A DNA stretch of 64,000 nt, taken from an uncultured Burkholderiales bacterium (lineage in GTDB: Bacteria; Pseudomonadota; Gammaproteobacteria; Burkholderiales; Burkholderiaceae_C). The notes beneath the pieces were generated by a model that searched no databases, had not been told where the DNA came from, and worked only from the letters and a program-made list of their open reading frames with translations. The stretch covers positions 124,001 to 188,000 of the forward strand of contig CAMFGY010000007.1 of the NCBI GenBank assembly GCA_945952065.1, in the 5' to 3' direction. The position numbers and the translations under genes were made by a program. Positions within the stretch are counted from its first letter, which is position 1. Every line of letters begins with the position of its first letter. Shown in pieces: positions 16,910 through 26,628 of this stretch.

Positions 16910-17877
16910 GCGCTTTGACCTTCTGGTGAGTTGGGGGCGGCGCACAGAAACGCCTGTTGCAAGGCTTGGCCGCAAACCTCCAGCGCGCTCAAAGCCTCGG
17001 GGATGGCGCGGCCCATCTTGATGAAGTCATGGGTGACACCGCGGTACAAGTCCAGCTGCACCGGGTTGCCGTTGGCGCGCAGCAAGTCGGCATAGGCAAT
17101 GCCCTCGTCGACCAGCGGATCGCATTCCGCCAACACCACACAGGCCGGGGCCAAGCCGCTGTGATCTTCGGCTTCCAGCGGTGCAAATCGCCAGTCGCGT
17201 TTGTGGTGCTGGTCGATGTAGTGGTTGAAAAACCAATCAATCGAGGCGGCATCGAGCAAAAAGCCATTGGCAAACAGCTTGTGCGAAGGGGTGTCGGCAT
17301 GGGCCGTGGCGCCCGGGGTGATCAAGAGCTGCAGGGCCAGCTTCCAGCCCTTGTCGCGGGCATGCAAGGCACACACGGCGGCCAAGGTGCCACCGGCGCT
17401 GTCGCCGCCCACGGCGATGCGGCTGCCATCCAGGCCCAAGGTCGGCGCGGCCTGCAGCAACCATTCGAGCACCGCCCAACAGTCGTCAACCGCTGCCGGG
17501 AAGCGATGTTCTGGGGCCAGCCGATAGTTCAGCGACAAGACCGCCGCACCGCTGCGCAGTGCCAGTTGGCGGCACAGGCTGTCATGCGTGTCAATGCTGC
17601 CAATCGTGAAGCCGCCGCCATGGAAGTACAAGAGCACCGGCAAGCCCTTGGCTTCGCTGGGCGCGTACAGGCGTGCCGCCAGCGCCCCTTCGGCGCCCGG
17701 CACTTGCAGATTGTCAACACGCGGCAGTGGCGCGCGCGGCAGATCCAAGATCTCAGCGCCCATCAGATAGCCGATGCGCGCCTGCTTGGGGCTCAAGGTA
17801 TGAAAGGCCGGCCGGTTCGCCCGGTGGATGCGGCTCAGCACGCCCGCCATCTTGGGCGTCAGCAAGGAACTACTCAA
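16906..17877 (-). CDS. Alpha/beta hydrolase, hormone-sensitive-lipase-like esterase
   Basis: About 323 residues if translation begins at the TTG at 17877, which has GGAG six bases upstream; the frame stays open to 17955 without a better site. The oxyanion motif YFHGGGF (about 84-90), the nucleophile GDSAGG (Ser160), Asp253 in AECDPLVDEG and His283 in VTHDF form a complete triad of the HSL (type IV) esterase family. These enzymes hydrolyse short-chain esters. It is the first gene of a two-gene operon with the thioesterase-GNAT fusion, which suggests a joint role in acyl-ester turnover (inference). Confidence 0.87.
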   Translation of the reverse strand: MSSSLLTPKMAGVLSRIHRANRPAFHTLSPKQARIGYLMGAEILDLPRAPLPRVDNLQVPGAEGALAARLYAPSEAKGLPVLLYFHGGGFTIGSIDTHDSLCRQLALRSGAAVLSLNYRLAPEHRFPAAVDDCWAVLEWLLQAAPTLGLDGSRIAVGGDSAGGTLAAVCALHARDKGWKLALQLLITPGATAHADTPSHKLFANGFLLDAASIDWFFNHYIDQHHKRDWRFAPLEAEDHSGLAPACVVLAECDPLVDEGIAYADLLRANGNPVQLDLYRGVTHDFIKMGRAIPEALSALEVCGQALQQAFLCAAPNSPEGQSA

Positions 17878-18183
17878 CAAAGACTCCAGATTTAGGCCTC
17901 GGAGGAGACGGCGAACGCCGCTCCCAGCCGCACGTACAGCCACTCCAACAGCCAATCAAACAGCCGCAATTGTCACATCTTGATGAAGACCGCCACCGGG
18001 CCTGTCGCTTCGCCACTGTTTCGGTCTGGCACAGGCTTTGGGTGACGGCTTGATGAAAGGCATGGGAAAGTCATGCCCCTAGCTCGTGGGAATTGGCGCG
18101 CATTTCAGACGTTATGGGCCTAGATTAGGGCTGCGTGGAACGCTCAATTCCGAGCCCAGCCACCCAACAAGGAGGATGTCTTG
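17878..18183. promoter_or_regulatory. Divergent intergenic region with inverted repeat and weak sigma-54-like site
   Basis: About 300 bases between the esterase and the PEP-CTERM gene, no gene seen. GGCATG-N7-CATGCC (18059-18077) is a perfect 6-base inverted repeat. TGGCAC-N5-TTGG at 18027-18041 resembles a -24/-12 sigma-54 promoter but has G instead of C in the -12 dinucleotide. GGAGG at 18171-18175 is the ribosome-binding site of the PEP-CTERM gene. Confidence 0.35.
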
Positions 18184-18726
18184 ATGATGCTTCGTACTTT
18201 GGCATGCGTCGCTGCGGCCTGCGGGCTGCTGGGGGCTTCAGCCCATGCCGCAACTTATAACTTTGGCGGCGATACCACCGGGGCGCCGACCTATCACCGC
18301 GCACTCGCCTCGTTCGGTGACCTGTCTCCGGTGGGCACGGCGGTGCACTACCAAACCTTGGTCTTCAGCGTCGATACCGCCGGCAGCTACGACTTCAAAA
18401 GCCAAGTCAGCGGCTGGGACAACTTCACCTTTTTGTACAAAAACGCCTTCAACCCGGCCAATGCCCTCAGCAACGGCGTCGTCGGCAATGACGACTTGGC
18501 CGGTGTCATCGGCGCCTCGGGCTTCAGCGCCAATCTGAGTACGGGCACCACCTACATCATGGTGACCACCGGCTTTGCCAACAGCGATATGGGCGCCTAT
18601 GCCAACAGCATCAGTGGCGCAGGCGATGTCATCACGGCTGCGGTGCCGGAGCCCGAAACCTATGCCTTGATGGGCCTGGGCCTGGGTCTTGTGGCGCTCA
18701 CCGCGCGTCGACGCAAGCTGCATTGA
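18184..18726 (+). CDS. PEP-CTERM sorting-domain protein (exosortase substrate)
   Basis: 180 residues. A Sec signal peptide (MMLRTLACVAAACGLLGASAHA) opens the protein. The C-terminus carries VPEPETYALMGLGLGLVALTARRR split as a PEP motif, a hydrophobic segment and a basic tail: the sorting signal cut by exosortase (EpsH/XrtA). The middle, including FSVDTAGSYDF and GWDNFTFLY, is a Ser/Thr/Asn/Gly-rich secreted domain of the FxDxF-like class. The ATG at 18184 has GGAGG eight bases upstream. Such proteins are linked to extracellular polysaccharide and floc formation. The exosortase and polysaccharide genes are not in the window. Confidence 0.9.
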   Translation: MMLRTLACVAAACGLLGASAHAATYNFGGDTTGAPTYHRALASFGDLSPVGTAVHYQTLVFSVDTAGSYDFKSQVSGWDNFTFLYKNAFNPANALSNGVVGNDDLAGVIGASGFSANLSTGTTYIMVTTGFANSDMGAYANSISGAGDVITAAVPEPETYALMGLGLGLVALTARRRKLH

Positions 18727-18771
18727 GCGCTGCATTCCGATGTTGGCGGGGTCTCAATGCCTCGCGCCAAG

Positions 18772-18799
18772 AAAAAAGCCCGGCTCTGGCCGGGCTTTG
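18772..18799. terminator. Bidirectional rho-independent terminator
   Basis: AAAAAA, then the 7-base-pair stem GCCCGGC-TCTG-GCCGGGC (18778-18795), then TTTGTTTT. The A-run and T-run flanks let it serve both the PEP-CTERM gene (plus) and the convergent isocitrate lyase gene (minus, stop at 18825). Confidence 0.85.
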
Positions 18800-18824
18800 T
18801 TTTGCGGCGAACGATGGGCGCCGA

Positions 18825-20123
<1,299 letters not shown>

Positions 20124-20524
20124 GATGGCTCCTGCTGAGACGTTGGGAAGAAAGGAAACAAGTGATCAAAAAGCCTCTTGCTTGGCACTCAATTTATTCC
20201 TGTTTCCTGAGCAGCGGAAGACTTATATCTTATATAAGACTAAAAAACTTTATCCGAAAAATCAATGACTTAGCGTCAGCATTTCTGATTGTGAAAATAC
20301 ATTTATCATCATGAGAAATAATGCGGCGGCGCAGCAACGAAAGAATTCACGATGTGAAATGGCGCTTTCGTATCGTGAATTGCCATGGGCGGACGACGCT
20401 GGCGCTAGGTGGCGCTGATCTGTTTGGGGCCAGTCGCTGGGCCAGCCCAGCCCTAGGACAGACAAACTTCGCTACAGTGGCGCCCCATTCCAATCAAGCC
20501 AAAAACCGCGAAGCGACCCCACTG
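20124..20524. promoter_or_regulatory. Long divergent regulatory region between aceA and the acetyltransferase gene
   Basis: 401 bases without a convincing gene. The aceA side is unusually AT-rich (about 20180-20340) and includes the palindrome TCTTATATAAGA (20228-20239). Further out is the 38-base inverted repeat at 20344-20381. CTACAGT near 20470 could be a -10 element for the plus-strand gene. The open frame starting at 20321 runs through this region into the acetyltransferase but has no ribosome-binding site. Confidence 0.5.
20344..20381. repeat. 38-base near-perfect inverted repeat (putative operator)
   Basis: AATTCACGAT (20344-20353) and its exact complement ATCGTGAATT (20372-20381) flank a centre containing GAAA and TTTC, also mirrored. 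It lies about 220 bases upstream of aceA and 144 bases upstream of the acetyltransferase start. Size and symmetry fit a dimeric or tetrameric regulator site; it could also fold as a hairpin in RNA. Confidence 0.6.
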
Positions 20525-21166
20525 ATGCACGGCCCCCACCCCAGCACCCTTCACCCCATGCCGGGCTTCCCCCAGGTGGCCTATTTGAAAAATGCGCTCA
20601 GCCATCTGCCCAACATCATCGTGGGCGACTACAGCTATTACGACGACCCGAAGGGGGTCAGCAATTTCGAAGGCAATGTGCTCTATCACTTCCCCTTCAT
20701 CGGCGACAAGCTGATCATCGGCAAGTTTTGCGCCATCGCCCGCGGCGTCAAGTTCATCATGAACGGCGCCAACCACAAGACCTCGGGCTTTTCCACCTAC
20801 CCGTTTTTCATCTTCGGCCAGGGCTGGGAAGCGGCGGCGCCCCAGCCCGGTGACTTGCCCTACAAAGGCGACACCGTGATCGGCAATGATGTGTGGATCG
20901 GCTATGAGGCGCTGATCATGCCGGGCGTCAAGATTGGTGATGGCGCCATCATTGCGGCGCGCTCGGTGGTGAGCAGCGATGTACCGGCTTACACAGTGGT
21001 CGGCGGCAATCCTGCGCAAATCATCAAACGCCGCTATCCGGAGGACGTGGCCCAGCAGTTACAGGCCCTGGCTTGGTGGGATTGGCCGGCCGAGAAAATC
21101 ACCGCCCATCTGCAAGAGATCATCGGTGCTGATTTGCAAGCACTGCAGGCCGCAGCATCAGCTTGA
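20525..21166 (+). CDS. CatB/Vat-type hexapeptide-repeat O-acetyltransferase
   Basis: 213 residues from MHGPHPSTLH. A left-handed beta-helix acyltransferase of the xenobiotic acetyltransferase group: IIVGDYSYYDDP near the N-terminus, GKFCAIARGVKFIMNGANH with the probable catalytic His84, and C-terminal hexapeptide turns VIGNDVWIGYEALIMPGV, IGDGAIIAARSVV and YTVVGGNPAQII. Family members acetylate chloramphenicol or streptogramins in resistant strains. Chromosomal homologues like this one usually have unknown native acceptors, so resistance should not be assumed. It is monocistronic, ending in a hairpin shared with the convergent marC-type gene. Confidence 0.85.
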   Translation: MHGPHPSTLHPMPGFPQVAYLKNALSHLPNIIVGDYSYYDDPKGVSNFEGNVLYHFPFIGDKLIIGKFCAIARGVKFIMNGANHKTSGFSTYPFFIFGQGWEAAAPQPGDLPYKGDTVIGNDVWIGYEALIMPGVKIGDGAIIAARSVVSSDVPAYTVVGGNPAQIIKRRYPEDVAQQLQALAWWDWPAEKITAHLQEIIGADLQALQAAASA

Positions 21167-21176
21167 TGTTCGGTGC

Positions 21177-21195
21177 GGGCGCCGCAGCGGCGCCC
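21177..21195. terminator. GC-rich hairpin between convergent genes
   Basis: GGGCGCCGC-A-GCGGCGCCC, a near-perfect palindrome directly after the acetyltransferase stop and before the end of the MarC gene, followed by GTTTT on the plus strand. The T-run is short, so efficiency is uncertain. Confidence 0.5.
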
Positions 21196-21199
21196 AGTT

Positions 21200-21802
21200 T
21201 TACAAACCGCCGACGAAGTAGCGCTTCAAGCCGGCCAGCACCATCTCCACCGCGATGGCGGTCAGCACCAGGCCCATCAATTTTTCGATGGCGGAGACCA
21301 CCGAGTCGCCCAGCAACTTGCGAATGCGATCGGCCAAGAGCAAGGTGAAGCCCGACACCAGCATGGCGGCGGTCAAGGCCCCGATCCAATCAAAAATCCG
21401 CTCGGGTTGGCGCGAAGCCAGCAACAAGACGGTCGCCATGGCCGACGGGCCGGCCAGCAAGGGCACGGCCAGAGGGAAGATGAAGGGCTCTTTGCCGGGC
21501 TCCAGCCCATAGGCCGACTCCCCTGCGCTGCCGAAAATCATCTTGATCGCAATGATCAAAAGAATCACGCCGCCGGCCACTTCCAGCGAGCGTTCGGACA
21601 AATGCATCACTTCCAGAAAGCTGCCGCCCAAAAACATAAAGGCAAAAAGCACGGCAAAGGCAATGCCCACCTCGCGGGCGGCCACCTTGGTGCGGCGCTC
21701 TTTGGGCACCTCGCGCATGATGCCAATGAAAATTGGCAGGCTGCCCAGCGGGTCAAGCACCAGCAACAGCAGGATGAAGGCGGAGAGAAAACTGTGATCC
21801 AT
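21200..21802 (-). CDS. MarC-family integral membrane protein
   Basis: 200 residues with six predicted membrane helices, for example LSAFILLLLVLDPLGSLPIF at the N-terminus and a central VAGGVILLIIAIKMIFG. DPLGSLPIF is the family signature. MarC (UPF0056) proteins have no established transport activity, and the old link to multiple antibiotic resistance has been withdrawn. A GACAAT hexamer (minus strand, 21810-21815) ends 7 bases before the ATG with no Shine-Dalgarno sequence, so a leaderless message is likely. Confidence 0.88.
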   Translation of the reverse strand: MDHSFLSAFILLLLVLDPLGSLPIFIGIMREVPKERRTKVAAREVGIAFAVLFAFMFLGGSFLEVMHLSERSLEVAGGVILLIIAIKMIFGSAGESAYGLEPGKEPFIFPLAVPLLAGPSAMATVLLLASRQPERIFDWIGALTAAMLVSGFTLLLADRIRKLLGDSVVSAIEKLMGLVLTAIAVEMVLAGLKRYFVGGL

Positions 21803-21884
21803 GGAACGGATTGTCGCGCCTGACGCGGAGCTGAGCCCTCAATCAGCCCAGCAAAGTACGGCTATTCAAACGCAAGCCAGGCAC

Positions 21885-22937
21885 TCAGGCCCGCGGATGG
21901 TGCTGGGCATGGAGGGCTTTGAGCCGTTCACGCGCCACATGGGTGTAGATCTGCGTGGTTGACAGATCCGCATGGCCCAACAGCAGCTGCACCGCGCGCA
22001 GGTCCGCGCCGTGGTTGAGCAAATGGGTGGCAAATGCATGGCGCAAGGTGTGCGGCGAGATGGGCGAATGGATGCCGGCCTGCTGCGCATATTTCTTCAC
22101 CAAGGTCCAAAACATTTGCCGGGTCATGCCTTCCCCGCGGACCGTCACAAACAAAGCATTGCAGGCCATGCCTTTGAGCAGTGGCCCGCGCGCATCTTGT
22201 AAGTAGCGCAGCAGCCAGCCATGGGCTTCTTCGCCAAACGGCACCAGCCTTTCTTTGGAGCCCTTGCCGGTGATGCGCAAGACGGCTTCTTTGAAACCCA
22301 CATGCACGCTGTTGAGCGTCACCAGCTCGGTCACCCGCAAGCCGCTGGCATACATCAGCTCCAGCATGGCGCGGTCGCGCAAGCCCAGCGCCGTGCCCAC
22401 ATCTGGGGCCATCAGCAAGGCCTCCACCTGGGCTTGCGTCAGCAGCTTGGGCACGCGCAGTGGTTGGCGTGCGTTTTGTAGGCGCAGGGTCGGGTCTTGG
22501 GTGATGCGCTGTTCGCGCAAGGCCCATCGAAAGTAGCGCTTGAACACACTCAGCCGCCGATTGGCGCTGGTGGCCCGGCTGCCGGCATGGCGGGCGCTGG
22601 CATAGGCCAGCAAATCCAGCTCGCTGCAGCCATCCAAGCTGACACGGGGCTGCGCCGCCAACCAGTCGGCCAAAAGGCGCAAGTCGCGCCGGTAGGCCTC
22701 CAAAGTGTTGGCCGACAAGCCGTCCTCCAGCCACAAGGCTTGGCCAAAGCTTTCAATCGCCGCGTGGCTTTGCACCAGGAGTCGCCGGGCCGCTTCATCC
22801 AGCCCAGCAGGCTGGGCAGAAGCGCCTTTTGAATCCCCAGCGTCTTTCGCGCCAGCAAAGCCCGTGATGCCAGGAACGCCCGCAGGCTCAATCAAGCTTG
22901 AGCTTTTGCTGGTCGACGACTTTTTTGTAGACATCAA
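21885..22937 (-). CDS. xerD: Site-specific tyrosine recombinase XerD
   Basis: Up to 350 residues. The catalytic residues are all present: Arg201 ([10 protein letters not shown]), Lys225 ([10 protein letters not shown]), His296 and Arg299 (SPHTLRHAF), His322 (LLGHADLS) and the nucleophile Tyr331 (TTQIYTHV). An N-terminal SAM-like core-binding domain spans about 55-140. Together with XerC, XerD resolves chromosome dimers at dif. The first 50 residues are Ser/Ala-rich and overlap the end of the upstream Bug gene by about 50 bases. A downstream GTG (22775) would give a more usual length of about 296. A housekeeping recombinase, not a phage integrase. Confidence 0.92.
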   Translation of the reverse strand: MMSTKKSSTSKSSSLIEPAGVPGITGFAGAKDAGDSKGASAQPAGLDEAARRLLVQSHAAIESFGQALWLEDGLSANTLEAYRRDLRLLADWLAAQPRVSLDGCSELDLLAYASARHAGSRATSANRRLSVFKRYFRWALREQRITQDPTLRLQNARQPLRVPKLLTQAQVEALLMAPDVGTALGLRDRAMLELMYASGLRVTELVTLNSVHVGFKEAVLRITGKGSKERLVPFGEEAHGWLLRYLQDARGPLLKGMACNALFVTVRGEGMTRQMFWTLVKKYAQQAGIHSPISPHTLRHAFATHLLNHGADLRAVQLLLGHADLSTTQIYTHVARERLKALHAQHHPRA

Positions 22938-23862
22938 ACTCTGCCCGGATCTGGGCCGTGAACTGCTCCGGCGTGTTCACCACCAGCAGGGAGCCGGTGC
23001 CTTCGATGCGTGCCTTCACGTCCGGCAGTTCCGCCGTCTTTTTGACGGCCGCATACACCTTGTCCACCACCTCTTTGGGCAAGTTCTTCGGGCCATGAAT
23101 GCCGTAATAGGCCATGCGATTGACCGGCTCCAGGTCCAGTTCCTTGAAGGTGGGCACATTGGGCAGTTGGCTCAAGCGCTGCGGCGCTGCCACCACGATG
23201 GGGATCAAGCGGCCGTCTTTGATGAAGGGCAAGGCCGAGGGCAGATTGTCAAAAATCATCGGCACCTGGCCCGCCACCGTGTCGTTGAGCGCAGGGCCAG
23301 CACCGCGGTAAGGAATGTGCGTGATGAAGACCCCGGTCAAGCTCTTGTACAGCTCCATCTGCAGATGTCCAATGCCGCCGGTACCCGAGCTGGCAAAGCT
23401 GTATTTGCCGGGGCTCTTTTTCAGCTCCGCAATAAAGCCCTTGTAGTCACGAGCCGGAAACGAAGGATGCACCGCAATCACATTGGGTGTGGCAGCCACA
23501 TTGGTGATGGCCGTGAAGTCGCTCAGCGGGTTGTAGGGGATCTTGGGATTGATGGCCGGGTTGGCCGCAGTGGTGGAAACGGTGGCCACGCCCAGGGTGT
23601 AGCCGTCGGCCGCGGATTTGGCGATTTCATTGGCGCCCACCGAGCCGCCGCCGCCGGCCTTGTTCTCCACCAACACTTGTTGGCCCAAGGCCAGATGCAG
23701 CTTCTCGGCCAGAACCCGGGCCACGATGTCGGTGGTCCCTCCCGGTGCAAAGGGCACGATCAATTTGATGGGCTTGCTTGGATAGTTTTGAGCCCAAGTG
23801 GGCGCCGCCAGGCTGCTCAACACCAGGGCGCTCAAGGCCCCCATCCATTCACGACGAATCAT
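22888..23862 (-). CDS. Bug-family tripartite tricarboxylate transporter substrate-binding protein
   Basis: 324 residues from the ATG at 23862 (GGAG upstream). A Sec signal peptide ([19 protein letters not shown], cut near TWAQN) is followed by the family hallmark [20 protein letters not shown] and the [11 protein letters not shown] loop. Bug proteins (TctC type) bind small carboxylates in the periplasm and are hugely expanded in Burkholderiales. Most of them, as here, stand without the TctA/TctB membrane subunits. The ligand cannot be predicted. The gene overlaps xerD and could be transcribed with it. Confidence 0.9.
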   Translation of the reverse strand: MIRREWMGALSALVLSSLAAPTWAQNYPSKPIKLIVPFAPGGTTDIVARVLAEKLHLALGQQVLVENKAGGGGSVGANEIAKSAADGYTLGVATVSTTAANPAINPKIPYNPLSDFTAITNVAATPNVIAVHPSFPARDYKGFIAELKKSPGKYSFASSGTGGIGHLQMELYKSLTGVFITHIPYRGAGPALNDTVAGQVPMIFDNLPSALPFIKDGRLIPIVVAAPQRLSQLPNVPTFKELDLEPVNRMAYYGIHGPKNLPKEVVDKVYAAVKKTAELPDVKARIEGTGSLLVVNTPEQFTAQIRAEFDVYKKVVDQQKLKLD

Positions 23863-24074
23863 CTTTTGCTCCAGATCTTGCTTTTGGCCGAGGTAGGCAT
23901 CAAGTCTCGCATGCGTCTGCGCGGGTCTGCGCAAGCCCTGACACCGGAGCGCAGCATGCCACAAGCCGAGCCCCTTTTTGTTGAGCTTGTGATGCCCTGC
24001 CGATTGGTCCAAAGCTCGCACCTTCAAGCGTCGCGCCAGGCCAGAGGCAGGCCAAGACAAGGCACACTCCGTTC

Positions 24075-24986
24075 ATGCCCGATGTTCTGCTGCTCCTGCC
24101 TGACTTTTTGCTGATTCTTTGCGGCTTTGTGCTGTGCCGCTATAGCAGCCTGAACCGCCCGATATGGGAGTCGGCCGAGCGCCTCGTCTATTACCTGCTG
24201 TTCCCGGTGCTTTTGTTTAACTCGATTGTGCGCACCCCTTTGCAGCTGGGCAGCACGGCTGGGCTGGCCCTGGGCGGCTTGGCCACTGTCTTGGGCGGTG
24301 TGGCTCTGGCTTACGGGCTGCGCGCCCTGCCCGCTTGGCGAGGCGAGGCCCATCGGCAGATGCATGCCTCCGGCGCGCAAGTGGCGTTTCGTTTCAACTC
24401 CTTCATTGCCCTGGCATTGGCCGAACGTTTGCAAGGCGCGCAAGGCGTGGCCTGGGTCGCTTTGCTGATTGCGCTGTGCGTGCCGGTGTGCAATGTGGCG
24501 GCCGTCTGGCCTCTGGCCCGGCATGGCGGCCAAGGCTATGGGCGAGAGTTGGTGCGCAACCCTTTGATCTTGAGCACGCTGGCGGGCCTCTTGGCCAATC
24601 TTCTGGGCCTGCGCTTGCCGGAGCCCGCTGCCCTGACCTTGCATCGCATCGGTCTGGCCGCGTTGCCGCTGGGCCTGATGGCGGTGGGCGCGGGCTTGCG
24701 CTTCGGCGCCCTGAAACAAGCGCCCGGCTTGGCCGCGGCGATTTTGTGCATCCGCCATGTGGCCCTGCCCCTGTTGGCATTGCTGCTGGCGCAAGTACTG
24801 CATTTGCAGGCAGCCCAACGGGCCCTGCTGCTGATGTTTGCCGCCCTACCCACGGCCTCCAGTGCCTATGTGCTGGCGGTGCGCATGGGCGGCCATGGGC
24901 CTTTTGTGGCGGGGCTGGTCACGCTGTCCACGCTCTTGGGCATGATCAGTCTGCCCTTGTGGCTGATGGTGCTGAGCTGGCTGTAG
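24075..24986 (+). CDS. AEC-family (auxin efflux carrier type) transporter
   Basis: 303 residues with about ten predicted membrane helices arranged as two inverted halves, as expected for AEC/BART transporters. The N-terminal LPDFLLILCGFVLCRY, the central FRFNSFIALALAERL and the C-terminal FAALPTASSAYVLAVRMGG (with the family's polar crossover region) are recognisable. Bacterial members export or import small carboxylates such as malate or malonate; the substrate here is unknown. The 3' end overlaps the convergent queG gene by 41 bases, unusual but clear in both frames. A CACACT hexamer 6 bases before the ATG may be a weak leaderless promoter. Confidence 0.85.
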   Translation: MPDVLLLLPDFLLILCGFVLCRYSSLNRPIWESAERLVYYLLFPVLLFNSIVRTPLQLGSTAGLALGGLATVLGGVALAYGLRALPAWRGEAHRQMHASGAQVAFRFNSFIALALAERLQGAQGVAWVALLIALCVPVCNVAAVWPLARHGGQGYGRELVRNPLILSTLAGLLANLLGLRLPEPAALTLHRIGLAALPLGLMAVGAGLRFGALKQAPGLAAAILCIRHVALPLLALLLAQVLHLQAAQRALLLMFAALPTASSAYVLAVRMGGHGPFVAGLVTLSTLLGMISLPLWLMVLSWL

Positions 24987-26118
24987 GTGCATCCAGCCCC
25001 TTGGATTGCGCAGGGGCGCTTTGCGCCAAGGCCCAGTGCAAATGCTCGGCCAGCAACTCAGAGGCCGACGCCAGTTGCTGGTGCAGCAGCGCACGCAAGG
25101 CCGGGTTTTCTTGCCGCGCCAAGGCGTTGCCGCTGACCACGGCCAGATTGCGTTGCCAGCGCTGATGGCCGATGCGCCGAATCGCGGAACCTTCGGTGCG
25201 GCGCAAGAACTCGGCTTCATCCCAGGCCCAAAGTTGCATCAGGCTGGGTGCGCGCATTTCGGGGCGCGGATCAAAATCGGCCACGGTGCTGGGCTGGGCA
25301 AATTTATTCCATGGGCAGATCAGCTGGCAGTCGTCGCAACCGTACAAGCGATTGCCGATCAGCGGGCGCAGGTCCACGGGAATCGGGCCCTCATGCTCGA
25401 TGGTCAGGTAAGAGATGCAACGCCGAGCATCCACCCGTTGCGGCGCCACGATGGCCCCCGTCGGACAAGCATCCAAGCAAGCGCGGCATTGGCCGCAATG
25501 CGCCGACACCGGTGCGCTGATGGGCAGCGGCAGATCGATATAAATCTCGCCCAGAAAGAACATCGAACCGGCGTCGCGGTGCAGGGTCAGCGTGTGCTTG
25601 CCGCGCCAGCCGATGCCGGAGCGCGAAGCCAATTCCACCTCCAGCACCGGGGCCGAATCGGTGAAGACGCGGTAGCCCCGCGGCCCCAGGGTCTGAGCCA
25701 AACGGTCGGCCAGCTTTTGCAAACGCGAACGCAGGACTTTGTGATAGTCGCGGCCTCGCGCATATATCGACACCTGGGCCCGTTGCGGATCGGCCAGGCC
25801 CTGCCATTCCAGGGCTTGCCAGTCCGGCGGGCTGTGGCGCGGCAAGTAGTCCATGCGGGCCGTGATGACGCGCAAAGTCCCCGGCACCAACTCCGCCGGC
25901 CTTGCCCGCTTCATGCCATGGGTTTGCATATAGTGCATGCTGCCGTGAAAGCCCGCCTCCAGCCATGCTTGCAAGCCGGGCTCCGCATCATGGAGATCGA
26001 TATCGGCCACGCCGATCTGGGAGAATCCCAGCTCCCGTGCCCAAGTGCGCAATTGCTCGACCAGCGTCTGCAATGCCTCTGGGTTGAGTTGTTGAATGTC
26101 TTGTGGAGACTGGGTCAT
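24946..26118 (-). CDS. queG: Epoxyqueuosine reductase
   Basis: 390 residues. Catalyses the last step of queuosine synthesis, the cobalamin-dependent reduction of epoxyqueuosine at position 34 of tRNAs. Two 4Fe-4S clusters are marked by CGQCRACLDACP (Cys208, 211, 214, 218) with Cys234 (RRCISY), and by CDDCQLICPWN (Cys261, 264, 268). FTDSAPVLE carries Asp154, the probable catalytic acid. The start is divergent from tsaE with no gap. TAGAAT (minus strand, 26125-26130) lies 6 bases before the ATG, predicting a leaderless transcript. Confidence 0.94.
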   Translation of the reverse strand: MTQSPQDIQQLNPEALQTLVEQLRTWARELGFSQIGVADIDLHDAEPGLQAWLEAGFHGSMHYMQTHGMKRARPAELVPGTLRVITARMDYLPRHSPPDWQALEWQGLADPQRAQVSIYARGRDYHKVLRSRLQKLADRLAQTLGPRGYRVFTDSAPVLEVELASRSGIGWRGKHTLTLHRDAGSMFFLGEIYIDLPLPISAPVSAHCGQCRACLDACPTGAIVAPQRVDARRCISYLTIEHEGPIPVDLRPLIGNRLYGCDDCQLICPWNKFAQPSTVADFDPRPEMRAPSLMQLWAWDEAEFLRRTEGSAIRRIGHQRWQRNLAVVSGNALARQENPALRALLHQQLASASELLAEHLHWALAQSAPAQSKGLDAPTASSAPSATRAD

Positions 26119-26628
26119 TTGAGCATTCTAGAAACCCGCCGTTTGCTATGGGCCGATGAGGCGGCCTGCGAGTCCTTCGCTCAAAGCCTGGCCGCGCTCT
26201 TGCGGCGCAGCGCCACACCGGTCAATGCCAGCATCGAGTTGCATGGCCCTTTGGGCGCGGGCAAGACCAGCCTCACCCGTCACTTGCTGCGGGCGTTGGG
26301 CGTTAGCGGGCGCATCAAAAGCCCCAGCTATGCGGTGCTGGAAAGCTATGCTCTGGGCCCTGAGTTCGCCCAGGTCGGCGAAGTCAGCCACTTTGATTTC
26401 TACCGATTCAGCGACGCACGCGAATGGGAAGACGCCGGCTTTCGCGACATCTTCGCCGCGCCCGGTCTGAAGCTCAGCGAATGGCCCGACAAAGCGGCCG
26501 GCATGCTACCGCCGTTTGACCTGCAAATCTGTCTGAGCGTGCATGATGATGAGAGCCGCGAGGTCGAACTGTGTGCCGGCAGTGCTTTCGGGCTGACCCT
26601 GTTGCAGGCCCTGGAGGGCGAGCCATGA
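26119..26628 (+). CDS. tsaE: tRNA threonylcarbamoyladenosine biosynthesis ATPase TsaE
   Basis: About 169 residues if translation starts at the TTG at 26119, with GGAG about ten bases upstream; no ATG suits. The Walker A motif GPLGAGKT (43-50), a SPSYAVLESY loop and HFDFYRF (91-97) define the family. TsaE works with TsaB and TsaD to place threonylcarbamoyl on A37 of ANN-decoding tRNAs. The stop overlaps the amiC start as ATGA. The tsaE-amidase-mutL-miaA order is an ancient conserved neighbourhood and is largely kept here, with dedA and rluB inserted. Confidence 0.92.
   Translation: MSILETRRLLWADEAACESFAQSLAALLRRSATPVNASIELHGPLGAGKTSLTRHLLRALGVSGRIKSPSYAVLESYALGPEFAQVGEVSHFDFYRFSDAREWEDAGFRDIFAAPGLKLSEWPDKAAGMLPPFDLQICLSVHDDESREVELCAGSAFGLTLLQALEGEP

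Noticed and set aside
20321-20524. N-terminal extension of the acetyltransferase frame back to 20321
   Set aside because: The added 68 residues have no similarity to the family and cover the inverted repeat; no ribosome-binding site precedes 20321. The hexapeptide protein begins naturally at 20525.
21885-22937. Tyrosine recombinase as a mark of a mobile element
   Set aside because: The sequence is the housekeeping XerD type; there is no tRNA, attachment-site repeat, excisionase or phage gene nearby.
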